From an uncultured Marinoscillum sp. (lineage in GTDB: Bacteria; Bacteroidota; Bacteroidia; Cytophagales; MED-G16), in assembly GCA_902529805.1 (NCBI GenBank), contig CABZXU010000002.1, positions 41,001 through 105,000 of the forward strand: a stretch of 64,000 nt of DNA, in the 5' to 3' direction. Below, in pieces: positions 36,732 to 46,750 of the stretch (position 1 is its first letter; every line of letters starts with the position of its first letter). The notes under the pieces were generated by a model. The model had not been told where the DNA came from and did not search any database. It saw only the letters and a list, made by a program, of their open reading frames with translations. A program made the translations under genes and the position numbers.

Positions 36732-38744
36732 CTAACAAACAATTGAACCATTTGTTATTTTATCTTCTGGCTGCATTAGTTTAAGCGAACCATCTGGATC
36801 TTCCGCCAATAACAACATCCCTTCACTTTCGATACCCATCATTTTTCTTGGTTGTAAATTCACTATGACCATGACTTGTTTGTCAACAAGTTCTATTGGT
36901 TTATAAGATTTAGCTATACCACTTAAAATTATTCTAGTATCTAAACCAGTATTTACTTTTAATTTTAATAATTTTTCTGATTTAGGAACAGGGTCAGCCT
37001 CTAATACAGTTGCAACTCTTAAATCAATTTTTGAAAAATCATCAAACTCAACTGTACTTTTCTTTTTCATAATTTTTGAATCAGAATTAAATTTTAGTTT
37101 TTCAATCTGTTTATTAATTAATTCATCTTCAATTATAGTAAATAAATGTTCAGATTTATTAATCTTATGACCAGATTTTAAAATTTCTTTGTCTATATCT
37201 TCCCATATTTTTGTTTTCACATTCAACAGTTTAAAAATTTTATTAGATGTAAAGGGAAGAAATGGAGTAGATAAAATCGCTAAATTACATACAATTTGCA
37301 GTGAAACATACAAAATTGTTTCGGCTCTTTCTTTGTCCTCTTTAATAATTTTCCATGGCTCTGTATCAGTTAAGTACTTATTACCTATTCTAGAAAGATC
37401 CATTAATAAAGACAAGGCTTCTCTAAATTTAAACTTTTCAATACTATTCTCAATCTTATCTCTGATATCAATTATACTATATAGAATTTTATCTTCTTCT
37501 TTTTTAAAAAGGCCTTTTGAAGGGATTTTACCATTAAAAAACTTATTACATAATACAAAAACTCTATTTATAAAATTTCCATAACTAGCAACAAGCTCAT
37601 TATTATTTTTTGCTTGAAAATCTTTCCATGTAAAATCACTATCCTTAGATTCAGGAGCATTTGATGTAAGAACATACCTTAAAACATCTTGTTGATTTGG
37701 AAACTCATCCAAATAGTCATGTAACCATACAGCCCAATTTTTTGAAGTAGAAATTTTTTCACCTTCTAAATTCATAAACTCATTTGCTGGAACATTTGAT
37801 GGAAGAATATACTCACCATGCTCAATTAACATCATGGGAAAAATAATACAATGAAATACTATATTATCCTTTCCAATAAAATGAACCAAATTGGTATTAC
37901 TATCCTTCCAATATTTCTCCCATTTTTTTGGAATAAATTCTTTTGTAGCTGATATGTAACCAATTGGTGCATCAAACCAAACATACAAAACCTTACCTTC
38001 CGAGTCTTTTAAAGGAACTTTTACACCCCAATCTAAGTCTCTTGTCATTGCTCTAGGTTTAAGACCTTCATTTAACCATGATTTGCATTGTCCTAGAACA
38101 TTATGTTTCCATTCAGGATGATTGGTAATGTATTTATCAATTTTTTTTTGGAGTTTGTCCATTGGTAAATACCAGTTTTTGGTCTTTTTTAATTCCGGTT
38201 TATTTCCAGATAGCAACGATTTTGGATTTAACAAATCTTTTGGACTAAGTGATTTACCACATTTTTCACATTGATCTCCAAATGCTTCTTTATAATTACA
38301 TGATGGACAAATTCCAGAAATATATCTATCAGATAAAAATTGATTCTCTTTATTATCAAAATACTGTAAAGATTCCTTTTCATCAAATACTTTTTTTTCA
38401 TAAAGTCTAAGAAAAAAATCAGAACTTGTTTTATGATGAATTTTTTTTGATGTTCTTGAATAGACATCAAAACTTATTCCAAAGTCATTAAAAGATTTGT
38501 GAATTTGTTTATAATATTTATCAACAACATCTTTAGGAGACACACCATCCTGTCTAGCCTTTAGTGTAATAGGAACACCATGTTCATCCGTTCCACTAAC
38601 AAACAAAACATCCTCACCTTTTGACCTCAAATATCTTACGTAAATATCTGAAGGCAAATAACAACCTGCTAAATGACCAATATGAACGGGACCATTGGCA
38701 TAAATTAATGCAGCTGTTATCAGATGTCTTTTATGATTTGTCAT
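36732..38744 (-). CDS. metG: Methionyl-tRNA synthetase
   Basis: 670 residues. Class I synthetase motifs are a HIGH-type ANGPVHIGHLAG (about 13-24) and a KMSKS-type EKISTSKNW. The zinc-knuckle region CPSCNYKEAFGDQCEKCGK is intact with four cysteines. The anticodon-binding helical domain follows, and the C terminus (about 560-670) is the EMAP/Trbp111-like tRNA-binding domain (DFSKIDLRVATVLEADPVPKSEKLL). The ATG overlaps the TAA of the upstream SDR gene by one base (TAATG), so translation is coupled. Confidence 0.97.
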   Translation of the reverse strand: MTNHKRHLITAALIYANGPVHIGHLAGCYLPSDIYVRYLRSKGEDVLFVSGTDEHGVPITLKARQDGVSPKDVVDKYYKQIHKSFNDFGISFDVYSRTSKKIHHKTSSDFFLRLYEKKVFDEKESLQYFDNKENQFLSDRYISGICPSCNYKEAFGDQCEKCGKSLSPKDLLNPKSLLSGNKPELKKTKNWYLPMDKLQKKIDKYITNHPEWKHNVLGQCKSWLNEGLKPRAMTRDLDWGVKVPLKDSEGKVLYVWFDAPIGYISATKEFIPKKWEKYWKDSNTNLVHFIGKDNIVFHCIIFPMMLIEHGEYILPSNVPANEFMNLEGEKISTSKNWAVWLHDYLDEFPNQQDVLRYVLTSNAPESKDSDFTWKDFQAKNNNELVASYGNFINRVFVLCNKFFNGKIPSKGLFKKEEDKILYSIIDIRDKIENSIEKFKFREALSLLMDLSRIGNKYLTDTEPWKIIKEDKERAETILYVSLQIVCNLAILSTPFLPFTSNKIFKLLNVKTKIWEDIDKEILKSGHKINKSEHLFTIIEDELINKQIEKLKFNSDSKIMKKKSTVEFDDFSKIDLRVATVLEADPVPKSEKLLKLKVNTGLDTRIILSGIAKSYKPIELVDKQVMVIVNLQPRKMMGIESEGMLLLAEDPDGSLKLMQPEDKITNGSIVC

Positions 38745-39610
38745 TATTTCTTTTTTCTAATCATAGAAAAAAAATCCCACATTTCGTCAGTTACTTTTTC
38801 AAGATTATTAAATTGACCAGCTCCCTTTAACCATTCTCCACCATCAATAGTAATGACTTCACCATTAATGTACGAAGAAAAATCAGAAACTAAATATGCA
38901 GCTAAATTAGCTAGCTCATGATGTTCTCCAACTCTTTTAAGGGGAACTTTTTTTGAAGGATCAAATTTATCTTTCAGGTCACCAGGCAATAATCTTTCCC
39001 AAGCACCTTTCGTAGGAAACGGTCCAGGAGCAATTGCATTTGATCTTATGTTATACTTCGCCCATTCAACAGCTAAGGATCTAGTTAATGATAAAACACC
39101 AGCTTTTGCACATGCTGATGGAACAACATATCCAGAACCTGTCCACGCATAGGTAGTTACTATATTTAGTATATTACCAGATTCTTTTTGTTTTATCCAT
39201 TTTTTCCCAAGCAATAAAGAAAAATTAACTGTTCCTTTTAATACTATATCAATTACAGCATCAAATGCTCTAGTTGAAAGTCTTTCCGTGGGACTAATAA
39301 AGTTACCAGCAGCATTATTCAATAAACAATCAACTTTTTTAAATTTTGAAAACGAATCATCAATAACTTTAGAAACCATATCAGGATCTCTTACATCGCA
39401 TGCTATAGGTAAAACTTTACCTCCAAATTCTTTCATCATATCATCAGCAACTTTTTTAAGTAAATCTTCTCTTCTACTTGTAATTACTATGTTAGCACCT
39501 AAAGTTAACAGATATTCAGACATAGATTTCCCTAACCCTGAGCCACCTCCAGTAACAATTATAGTTTTACCATTCAAACTATTCTCTTTTAACATTCCTT
39601 TATTATTCAT
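38744..39610 (-). CDS. 2,4-dienoyl-CoA reductase-like SDR
   Basis: 288 residues with a Rossmann start (TIIVTGGGSGLGKSM, about 15-29) and NNAAGNF. Instead of the usual YxxxK catalytic motif it has the sequence TGSGYVVPSACAKAGV, followed by RSNAIAPGPFPTKGAWERL and ELANLAAYLVSDFSSYINGEVITIDGGEWL. This combination closely matches mitochondrial/peroxisomal 2,4-dienoyl-CoA reductases (DECR type), which lack the classical Tyr position. Likely role: NADPH reduction of dienoyl-CoA during breakdown of unsaturated fatty acids. It is located between fabD and metG. Confidence 0.85.
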   Translation of the reverse strand: MNNKGMLKENSLNGKTIIVTGGGSGLGKSMSEYLLTLGANIVITSRREDLLKKVADDMMKEFGGKVLPIACDVRDPDMVSKVIDDSFSKFKKVDCLLNNAAGNFISPTERLSTRAFDAVIDIVLKGTVNFSLLLGKKWIKQKESGNILNIVTTYAWTGSGYVVPSACAKAGVLSLTRSLAVEWAKYNIRSNAIAPGPFPTKGAWERLLPGDLKDKFDPSKKVPLKRVGEHHELANLAAYLVSDFSSYINGEVITIDGGEWLKGAGQFNNLEKVTDEMWDFFSMIRKKK

Positions 39611-39620
39611 TGTATAAAAT

Positions 39621-40487
39621 TTAAATTGAAGAAGTATCTACTTCTCTACTAATTTTTTTAACCAAACCTTGTAAAACACGACCAGGTCCACATTCATAAA
39701 ATTCTAATATTCCATCAGAAATCATTTTTTCTATTGTTTGTGTCCATTTCACTGGAGAGGTTAACTGTAAAATTAATTTTTCTTTTATTTTTTCAACTGA
39801 TAATTCAGAATTCGCATCATAATTTTGATAAATAGAACATAGAGGCTTTGAAAATTTAGTATTATTAATAGCTTCACCTAATTCTTTTTTTGCTGGATCC
39901 ATATATGGAGAATGAAATCCTCCACCTACTGGTAATAGAATAACTTTAGCTCCTTTATTTGATAGCTCAGAAGAAATTTTATTTATACTACTATTAGAAC
40001 CTGAAATAACTAATTGGCCTGGTGAATTATAATTTGCAGGTACAACATCTTCATAATTTTTACATATTTTTTCTACTAATTCATCATATACACCTAATAC
40101 AGCTGCCATTGTAGATTTTGATGATTCACAAGCTTTTTGCATTGCTCTTGCCCTTTTAATAACCAATTTGAGACCATCTTCAAAAGAAAGGCATCCTATT
40201 GCTGTCAATGCAGAGAATTCACCTAAAGAGTGTCCAGCTACAGCAGAAACATGATTTATTTTCGATGTTTTAAATAAGATAACAGAATGTAAAAATATAG
40301 AAGGTTGTGTTATATTAGTTTGTTTTAAGTCTTCAGTTGATCCATTGAACATTATATCTGTAATTTTAAAACCTAATATTTCATTTGCTATATTAAATAA
40401 AGATTTAGCTTTTTTTTTAGATTCAAATAAATCTTTTCCCATACCTACAAATTGAGAACCTTGGCCGGGAAATAAAAATGCTTTCAT
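39621..40487 (-). CDS. fabD: Malonyl-CoA:ACP transacylase
   Basis: 288 residues. It loads malonyl groups onto acyl carrier protein for fatty acid synthesis. The start MKAFLFPGQGSQFVGMG and the nucleophile elbow GHSLGEF (Ser87) are diagnostic. The downstream PANYNSPGQLVISG and PVGGGFHSPYMDPA (active-site His) are also present. The length is normal. It precedes the DECR-like gene by 10 bases on the - strand. No other fab genes or an acpP are in the window. Confidence 0.96.
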   Translation of the reverse strand: MKAFLFPGQGSQFVGMGKDLFESKKKAKSLFNIANEILGFKITDIMFNGSTEDLKQTNITQPSIFLHSVILFKTSKINHVSAVAGHSLGEFSALTAIGCLSFEDGLKLVIKRARAMQKACESSKSTMAAVLGVYDELVEKICKNYEDVVPANYNSPGQLVISGSNSSINKISSELSNKGAKVILLPVGGGFHSPYMDPAKKELGEAINNTKFSKPLCSIYQNYDANSELSVEKIKEKLILQLTSPVKWTQTIEKMISDGILEFYECGPGRVLQGLVKKISREVDTSSI

Positions 40488-40517
40488 CTTGTTTTTTTAT
40501 CAAAAATAGATATAAAA

Positions 40518-40913
40518 TTAATCTTCTAGAAATCGACTTGAAATATCTTTTCTAGGTATATAACAAATTGATTTTTTACCAAACCAATTATATCTATTTT
40601 TTGAAATCAAATCATAAAAATAGTTGGTTAAAAACCTTGGAAAGATTTTAAAAACTAATAAAATCCTTAAATAAAATTTTAAAAATTTCAAAATTTTAAA
40701 AACAGCATTAGATTTAGTATAAAGTTTATTTTTTGTAAAAAAAATTATTGAACTATGATTTTTATTTTTTATGCCATACGATTTTAAAAATCGTTTAGCA
40801 AATTTAGATTGTAAGGAAGAAAAAAATAAACTTGAATCTATTTCATTATTCAATATAAAGTTTATTGAATTACTACATAAATTACATTTTCCATCAAAGA
40901 AAACTATATCCAT
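40518..40913 (-). CDS. DCC-family (DUF393) thiol-disulfide oxidoreductase-like protein
   Basis: 131 residues from the ATG at 40913. The family's name motif is at the very start: VFFDGKCNLCSNSINF. A thioredoxin-like fold is predicted, and the CxxC at about 10-13 is the likely redox pair. Further family-typical sequence is FFSSLQSKFAKRFL and the C-terminal YDLISKNRYNWFGKK. The frame extends to another ATG at 40940, but that start overlaps the preceding gene by 22 bases and adds nine non-family residues. It is immediately downstream (5 bases) of the T9SS protein. Confidence 0.85.
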   Translation of the reverse strand: MDIVFFDGKCNLCSNSINFILNNEIDSSLFFSSLQSKFAKRFLKSYGIKNKNHSSIIFFTKNKLYTKSNAVFKILKFLKFYLRILLVFKIFPRFLTNYFYDLISKNRYNWFGKKSICYIPRKDISSRFLED

Positions 40914-40918
40914 TTTAT

Positions 40919-43780
40919 TTATTTTAAAATCTGTAACCATCCTTTAATTTCGTCAGTTTTTTTATTTTTATTCCAAGGAGCAAAATCTAATACATCATAG
41001 GTTATTGTAGCAAAATAATAATAAACTCCACTAGGTAGAAAGTTTCCATTTAAATCTCTACCATCCCACTTAATTAGCATACCTTTTTCAGGATAGTCTG
41101 ATGAATCATATAAATAAACCTCATTCCCTTCCCTATTTAATACTTTGAGTGATACATTTAAAACAAATCTTGGACATTTCATAAAATCAAAACCCACAAT
41201 TGAACCATCAGAATAAAATGGGGTGAACATATCATTTTTTCCATCAGCATTTGGAGTAAATACATTAGGAAGTTCATAGTTAGGACAATTATCTCTACAA
41301 AAAATATCAGATGGATCGCTTTCGTTTCCTGACCTATCTAAGGCCGTTATGTAATAACATCCTTTAAATGAACTTAAGTTTTTATGATTGAAAGAAGTTT
41401 CGGTTGTATTTGCAATCAATTGAAATTCTCCATCCGGAATACTATCATTGTTTGAATCTTTTGGATCAGATAAAAAATAAACATTATAAGATTTAATATC
41501 ATCTGAACATATATTATCAAGTTTTGACCAATTAAATTTATTTTCAAATGAAGATAAATTGCATGGTTTATCAACTAAATAACTAATGCAACTAAATTCA
41601 TTGTCTAATACAAAATTTTGTGGGGGACATGGTGGAATTAAATCATTTGTTTCAGCACACGAAGATTGAGATTTATTTAATAATTTATAATCTCCATTGA
41701 TTGATTTTGGCAATTTATCATTCTCATAAGTTCCGGAGGTTATTACATAATAACAGTAAAGCTTTGAATCATCTAGAGAGGTTCCGTTAAATTGACCCTC
41801 ATCAAGGTAATTAAAGCCATTTGTAATTACATTAACTGAATCAATTAAAATTAAACTATCAGGATTTATTTGATCAACATAATTTCGATAAATATAATGT
41901 TTAGGGTATTGATTTGAATTGTTTGACCATGGCACATCAAATTTCCAAGACAAAGCAATACTTTCTTGTCTACCTTCAGCATCAAGTCTTACCGAAGAAG
42001 TCTGAGCAGAAAAGTCAATAGAATTATTTGCACTATCCAAAACTTCTACTTGATAGTTAAAAACTTTTTCTTTGGTATTTAAGTCCTTATCTATTAAAAA
42101 TGTATCCTGTTGAATAGAGAATGAAAATTCGTTATCTCTAGAATTAAAATCATCATATCTTTTTAGAATATAATTATATGGTTTAGGAAATAATATTGAA
42201 TCAAGACTTAAAGGAGGGTGCCAACTCACTAATATTTCTCCTGCTTTAGTTCCAGTTTTTTCGACGCTTACATTTGTCATTACAGGTGCATCAGCTTCCA
42301 TTATAACACATACCTCCTTAGAAGCATAACTAGTTCCACCTTCCGGTAGAGGAAATTTAGCAATAAGTCTATAACAATATTTAGAACCTGGCGCAAGACC
42401 TTTGCCAGAATTAGTATCAATATAATCAGTGTCTTTTCCCTCATTTTCATGGATTAACTCATAGCCTGAAATTCCAAATTCGCAATCTTCAGGCTCAAAG
42501 TCATAACTTCCTATTCTTCTCCAAATTTGAATAATTTCAACATTATTACAAGAATAGTTATCCCAATTTAGATCAACTTTTCTCCCTTCTAATAATGATG
42601 CAGTTAATCCTTTTGGTGCTGAAGGAACGACAGTTATTTTCCAATTGGAAAAATCAACTAATCTAGGACCAAAGTCAGGTAAATCAGTTATTTTAAATTC
42701 AATTTCATAAGGTCTTGATCTAATATGTGAACAATCTGTTTGCCACTCAAAAAATAATTGAGATGGAGAGTTCTTAAATTCTGCCGGAAAAGGAAGATAT
42801 TTTGCAGGAGAATTAAGAAATTCAAATGGCCCACCAAATGCTTCCATTTTGACTCTATCTCCATCTGGATCTGATCCATCAACTGTATCTTGAATTAAGG
42901 TTCCTACTTCAACACAGATTGGTGGCAATTGTTCAATTACTGGTCTTTCATTATCAGTTTCTTCAATAATTACTTGCATATCTCTTGTAACATAACCAAG
43001 TTTAAACCACTCACCATTAACTTTTCTCCACTCTATTACCCTAAATGCAAAATTATATTCTCCTTCTTTGCCAGGTGCATCCCATACTAAATCTCCAATC
43101 AAAGAATCTAAAGTAAAGGTTGAAGAACCATCACCTTTCTCATTTCCTTGAGCAAAATTATCATAAAATTCTACTGCATTTGGAAATCTATAATTCCCAA
43201 CATTAAAAAAATCATCTTGTTTTGGTATCACTAATTCATAAGATAAGCTATCCCCATCAGGATCAAAAGCTCCTGGGTTATGAATATATTTTATTCCAAC
43301 AGCTCCATTGTCTATAGGAGGAATAAGTAAAACTGGTGTGTTATTTAGTCCAAAAAAAGGATCAATCAGTATTTCTGTTTCAATAAAAAAAGGAGTGTCT
43401 ATAGAATTATCCATATTAAGAATTCCATCATTTCTATTTTGCTCAAAATAATTTACCACATATCTTCCTGGAGCCTGAAAAGTATGAACAACCTTAAATA
43501 AATTTAATGCTACTTGATTTTCTAATAAAAATTTTTCAACTGAGATTGCACCATCTTCTAAAACCTCTAAGATATTACCATCACCAAAATCAAACTTTCC
43601 ACCTCCAAATTGAACATCTGAACCAGTATCCGTATAACCTATTACTGTAAATTCATAAGTTAAACTTGTATTTGAAATTCTTTTTGCAATAATTTCACCA
43701 GCCCGAATATGAGTTGAATAATTTTTAAATGAATAAAAAATTGAGATCGTAAAGAATAAGATTATTCTTCTAAAATTCAT
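40919..43780 (-). CDS. T9SS type B secreted protein with PKD/Fn3-like domains
   Basis: About 953 residues from the ATG at 43780, directly followed by a signal peptide (MNFRRIILFFTISIF). The mature start THIRAGEIIAKRI..YEFTVIGYTDTG is a familiar opening of Bacteroidota gliding-associated proteins. Then come PKD/cadherin-like segments (FDPDGDSLSYELVIP), several Fn3-like domains (SWHPP, LSWKFDVPWSN), and a type B sorting domain (ELPNVFTPNADGKNDMFTP...LPSGVYYYFATITY). A longer reading starts at GTG 43849, but a TAATTTTG promoter element at 43796-43803 lies inside that extension, favouring 43780. It is probably a cell-surface adhesin or matrix protein. Confidence 0.9.
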   Translation of the reverse strand: MNFRRIILFFTISIFYSFKNYSTHIRAGEIIAKRISNTSLTYEFTVIGYTDTGSDVQFGGGKFDFGDGNILEVLEDGAISVEKFLLENQVALNLFKVVHTFQAPGRYVVNYFEQNRNDGILNMDNSIDTPFFIETEILIDPFFGLNNTPVLLIPPIDNGAVGIKYIHNPGAFDPDGDSLSYELVIPKQDDFFNVGNYRFPNAVEFYDNFAQGNEKGDGSSTFTLDSLIGDLVWDAPGKEGEYNFAFRVIEWRKVNGEWFKLGYVTRDMQVIIEETDNERPVIEQLPPICVEVGTLIQDTVDGSDPDGDRVKMEAFGGPFEFLNSPAKYLPFPAEFKNSPSQLFFEWQTDCSHIRSRPYEIEFKITDLPDFGPRLVDFSNWKITVVPSAPKGLTASLLEGRKVDLNWDNYSCNNVEIIQIWRRIGSYDFEPEDCEFGISGYELIHENEGKDTDYIDTNSGKGLAPGSKYCYRLIAKFPLPEGGTSYASKEVCVIMEADAPVMTNVSVEKTGTKAGEILVSWHPPLSLDSILFPKPYNYILKRYDDFNSRDNEFSFSIQQDTFLIDKDLNTKEKVFNYQVEVLDSANNSIDFSAQTSSVRLDAEGRQESIALSWKFDVPWSNNSNQYPKHYIYRNYVDQINPDSLILIDSVNVITNGFNYLDEGQFNGTSLDDSKLYCYYVITSGTYENDKLPKSINGDYKLLNKSQSSCAETNDLIPPCPPQNFVLDNEFSCISYLVDKPCNLSSFENKFNWSKLDNICSDDIKSYNVYFLSDPKDSNNDSIPDGEFQLIANTTETSFNHKNLSSFKGCYYITALDRSGNESDPSDIFCRDNCPNYELPNVFTPNADGKNDMFTPFYSDGSIVGFDFMKCPRFVLNVSLKVLNREGNEVYLYDSSDYPEKGMLIKWDGRDLNGNFLPSGVYYYFATITYDVLDFAPWNKNKKTDEIKGWLQILK

Positions 43781-43795
43781 AATATTTATTTCTAA

Positions 43796-43803
43796 CAAAA
43801 TTA
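43796..43803 (-). promoter_or_regulatory. Possible -7 element for the 953-residue T9SS protein gene
   Basis: Reads TAATTTTG on the - strand, 15 bases before the ATG at 43780. A TTTG lies 22 bases further upstream, close to the 19-21 base spacing expected for the -33 element. This is the best-spaced promoter pair I found in the window. Confidence 0.5.
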
Positions 43804-43883
43804 ATATAAAGAATAAAACTTGATACAAATAATAACGTATAATTGTCACTGTTGTTTTAAAAAAAATTATTTTATAAATTTTC

Positions 43884-43910
43884 TTTGGAATTATTTATAA
43901 TAATTCCAAA
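43884..43910. promoter_or_regulatory. Perfect 12-bp inverted repeat upstream of sdhC
   Basis: TTTGGAATTATT, a 3-base spacer TAT, then AATAATTCCAAA. The arms match exactly. It lies in the divergent spacer between the T9SS protein gene and sdhC, about 60 bases before the sdhC start. No gene ends here and no T-run follows directly, so an operator fits better than a terminator. Confidence 0.6.
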
Positions 43911-43970
43911 TAGCATTTTGTTTTGAAATAAATAATTTTTTTTTTGATAGAAGACTATTGAGATTTAAAT

Positions 43971-44879
43971 TTGTTACTATATTCTAAATTGAAAGAAAAA
44001 GAAAAAATATTAAATAATGATCTAATTACTGAAAATTGGTGGGTTTCACCTCTTTTAGTATTATTAGGTTTATTAAGCTTTGTAGCATACTCAACTTGGG
44101 CAGCATGGCAAGGAGAACATTTTTGGTGGAGTGCTGGAAATGAAGGGTTTGGTGGTTATTTATCTCCTTTTTATTCACCAACAGTCTATATTGATCCATC
44201 GAAATCTGGTGTGCCACCTATGAATCATGCTCTTTTAGGAACATGGCCGGAATGGCTTTGGTGGCTTCCCGGACAATCACCCGCATGGTTAATTCTTATA
44301 TTTCCATTATCATTTAGATTTACTTGTTATTATTATAGAAAAGCATATTATAGGGCATTCTCACTAAATCCACCTGCTTGTGCAGTAACACCAATAAAAG
44401 GAATACCTTCAAAAGTTTCTGATATAACCAATAACAAAATTAAAATTTTTAATTCAGGTAAAAGATATGATGGGGAAGCTGGTTTACTTATTCTTCAAAA
44501 TATCCATAGATACGCAATGTATTTTGCAGTTATATTTATTTTTATATTAAGCTATGACGCCTTTTTAGCTTTTTTCAATAATGGAAAATTTGGAATTGGT
44601 GTTGGAACAGTTATTTTGACTATCAATCCTATTTTATTAGGTTGTTATACATTTGGCTGTCATTCAATAAGACATTTAATTGGTGGTAATCTTGATTGTT
44701 ACTCTTGTAGTTTATATAAAGATAAAGTAAACCATAATAGCTGGAAAATCGTTACATTTCTAAACAGAAGACACCAACTATTTGCATGGCTAAGTCTAAT
44801 TTGGGTTGGATTATCAGATGTATATGTTAGATTAGTTTCTATGGGAATAGTTAATGATATTAATACTTGGGGAATATAA
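43971..44879 (+). CDS. sdhC: Succinate dehydrogenase membrane anchor, Sdh1-like
   Basis: 302 residues with about five membrane segments (about 24-46, 104-126, 180-201, 207-230, 268-290). A Cys/His cluster, C225-x4-C230-H231-x3-H235-x7-C243-x2-C246, sits at the end of TM4, and H180 lies in TM3. The sequence is unlike the b558-type cytochrome b anchor usual in Bacteroidota and resembles the anchor of actinobacterial Sdh1, for which a membrane-embedded Rieske-type Fe-S centre has been reported. Its place before sdhA and sdhB supports the call. The start is TTG at 43971; no better start was found. Confidence 0.78.
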   Translation: MLLYSKLKEKEKILNNDLITENWWVSPLLVLLGLLSFVAYSTWAAWQGEHFWWSAGNEGFGGYLSPFYSPTVYIDPSKSGVPPMNHALLGTWPEWLWWLPGQSPAWLILIFPLSFRFTCYYYRKAYYRAFSLNPPACAVTPIKGIPSKVSDITNNKIKIFNSGKRYDGEAGLLILQNIHRYAMYFAVIFIFILSYDAFLAFFNNGKFGIGVGTVILTINPILLGCYTFGCHSIRHLIGGNLDCYSCSLYKDKVNHNSWKIVTFLNRRHQLFAWLSLIWVGLSDVYVRLVSMGIVNDINTWGI

Positions 44880-44881
44880 TT

Positions 44882-46750
44882 ATGTTAGATATATCAGATA
44901 TTAGAAGACTTAAATTCGATGTTCTAGTTATAGGTGCTGGAGGTGCAGGTTTATCTGCAGCTATTGCAGCTTCACAAGAAAAAGGTATAAAAGTTGGCTT
45001 AGTTTGTAAATCTTTATTAGGTAAAGCTCATACAGTTATGGCTGAAGGTGGGATGGCAGCAGCACTTGGTAATGTAGATGATAGAGATGATTGGAAAATT
45101 CATTTTAGAGATACGATGCGTGGAGGTAAAATGCTAAATAACTGGAAAATGGCTGAAATTCATGCTAAGGATGCACCAGCACGAGTTAGAGAATTAGAAC
45201 ATTGGGGAGCTGTTTTTGATAGAACTAAAAATGGATTGATTAATCAAAGAAATTTTGGAGGACACAGATACCCAAGATTAGCACATGTTGGAGATAGAAC
45301 TGGACTAGAAATGATTAGGACTTTACAAGATCATGGGATACATCAAGGTATAGATATTCATATGGAATGTACTGCATTAGACATCACTAAAGATAAATCA
45401 GATAGAGTTTCTGGAATTGTATGTATGTACAGAGAAACAGGTGAATTTATAATTTTTGAAACAAAATCACTAATTTTTGCTACAGGAGGTGCGGGTAAAT
45501 CTTGGGAAGTTACATCCAATAGTTGGGAGTATACAGGTGATGGTTATGGTATGGCTTATGAAGCTGGCGCTGAACTCATTGATATGGAATTTAATCAATT
45601 TCATCCAACAGGAATGGTTTGGCCTCCTTCCGTTAAAGGAATTTTAGTTACTGAAGGTGTTAGAGGAGAAGGTGGAATTATGAAAAATAGTGAAGGAAAA
45701 AGATTCATGTTTGATTATATTCCTGAAAAATTTGCTAATGAGACAGCAGATACTGAGGAAGAAGCTGCTAGATGGTTAAAAGGAGATAAAGATGCAAGAA
45801 GACCCCCTGAACTATTAACAAGAGATGTTGTCGCTAGAGCTATAAATACTGAAGTCAAGGCAGGAAGAGGTTCAGAGCATGGTGGAGCATATTTAGATAT
45901 TGCTACTCAAAGAAACTCTGAAGATATCAAAAAGAAATTACCATCAATGTACCATCAATTCAAAGTATTAGCTGAACTTGATATAACTAAACAGGCTATG
46001 GAAGTTGGTCCTACATGTCACTATTTCATGGGAGGTATAAAAGTTGATGCAGAAACATCAATGACAACTGTTGAAGGTTTATTTGCTTGTGGAGAAGCTG
46101 CAGGAGGAATGCATGGAGCAAATAGATTAGGTGGAAATTCATTATCAGACCTTCTTGTTTTTGGGAATCTATCTGGGAAAAAAGCTGTTGAATATTCAAA
46201 AGGTTTAAAATCATATCCAAAAATTAATGATGAAGATATAAAACATATTATTAAAAAAGCTACTTCTATTTTAAATAGAGAAAAAGGAAATAATCCATAT
46301 ATAATTCATGAGGATCTACAAAAGAATATGCAGTACAACGTTGGAATAATTAGGACTAAAAAAGAAATTACTGATGGAATTAATACTATAGATGATCTCA
46401 AATCTCAATTTGAAAATGTTAAAGCTCCAGGATCAAGTCAATTTAATCCAGGTTGGCATGAAGCTTTAGCTCTAAGGAATCTTCTTATATCATCTGAAGC
46501 TGTTTCTAAATCTGCATTATTGAGAGAAGAAAGTAGGGGTGCTCACACTAGAGAAGACTTTCCAGATGAGAGAAAGGAATGGTTAAAATATAATATCATA
46601 AATAAGAAAGGTAAAAATGGTAAAATGGAAACTATTAAACAAAATAGAAATGAGCCAGACCCTGAACTTAAAAGAATTGCAAACTCTGCAATAGAAGAGC
46701 TTGATAATGAAGTAAAAAAAGATCATAATAAGTTAACATCAGAAGTATGA
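44882..46750 (+). CDS. sdhA: Succinate dehydrogenase flavoprotein subunit
   Basis: 622 residues from the ATG at 44882, 2 bases after the sdhC stop; a TTG at 44867 is in frame but overlaps sdhC. The FAD-binding fold (VLVIGAGGAGLSAAIAA) is followed by KAHTVMAEGGMAAALGN, where His50 is the expected covalent FAD site. Substrate-site motifs are FNQFHPTGMV, VTEGVRGEGG and PTCHYFMGGI. The HFRDTMRGGKMLNNWKMAEIHAKDAP and QRNFGGHRYPRLAHVGDRTGLE stretches are of the actinobacterial Sdh1 flavoprotein kind. It oxidises succinate to fumarate on the cytoplasmic side. The stop overlaps the sdhB start (ATGA). Confidence 0.95.
   Translation: MLDISDIRRLKFDVLVIGAGGAGLSAAIAASQEKGIKVGLVCKSLLGKAHTVMAEGGMAAALGNVDDRDDWKIHFRDTMRGGKMLNNWKMAEIHAKDAPARVRELEHWGAVFDRTKNGLINQRNFGGHRYPRLAHVGDRTGLEMIRTLQDHGIHQGIDIHMECTALDITKDKSDRVSGIVCMYRETGEFIIFETKSLIFATGGAGKSWEVTSNSWEYTGDGYGMAYEAGAELIDMEFNQFHPTGMVWPPSVKGILVTEGVRGEGGIMKNSEGKRFMFDYIPEKFANETADTEEEAARWLKGDKDARRPPELLTRDVVARAINTEVKAGRGSEHGGAYLDIATQRNSEDIKKKLPSMYHQFKVLAELDITKQAMEVGPTCHYFMGGIKVDAETSMTTVEGLFACGEAAGGMHGANRLGGNSLSDLLVFGNLSGKKAVEYSKGLKSYPKINDEDIKHIIKKATSILNREKGNNPYIIHEDLQKNMQYNVGIIRTKKEITDGINTIDDLKSQFENVKAPGSSQFNPGWHEALALRNLLISSEAVSKSALLREESRGAHTREDFPDERKEWLKYNIINKKGKNGKMETIKQNRNEPDPELKRIANSAIEELDNEVKKDHNKLTSEV

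Noticed and set aside
40914..40940. Earlier ATG for the DCC protein
   Set aside because: It overlaps the preceding gene by 22 bases and adds nine residues before the usual family start VFFDG; the ATG at 40913 fits better.
43781..43849. Longer N terminus of the 953-residue T9SS protein, starting at GTG 43849
   Set aside because: It would place two hydrophobic segments in a row and run through a likely promoter element; the ATG at 43780 begins a clean signal peptide.
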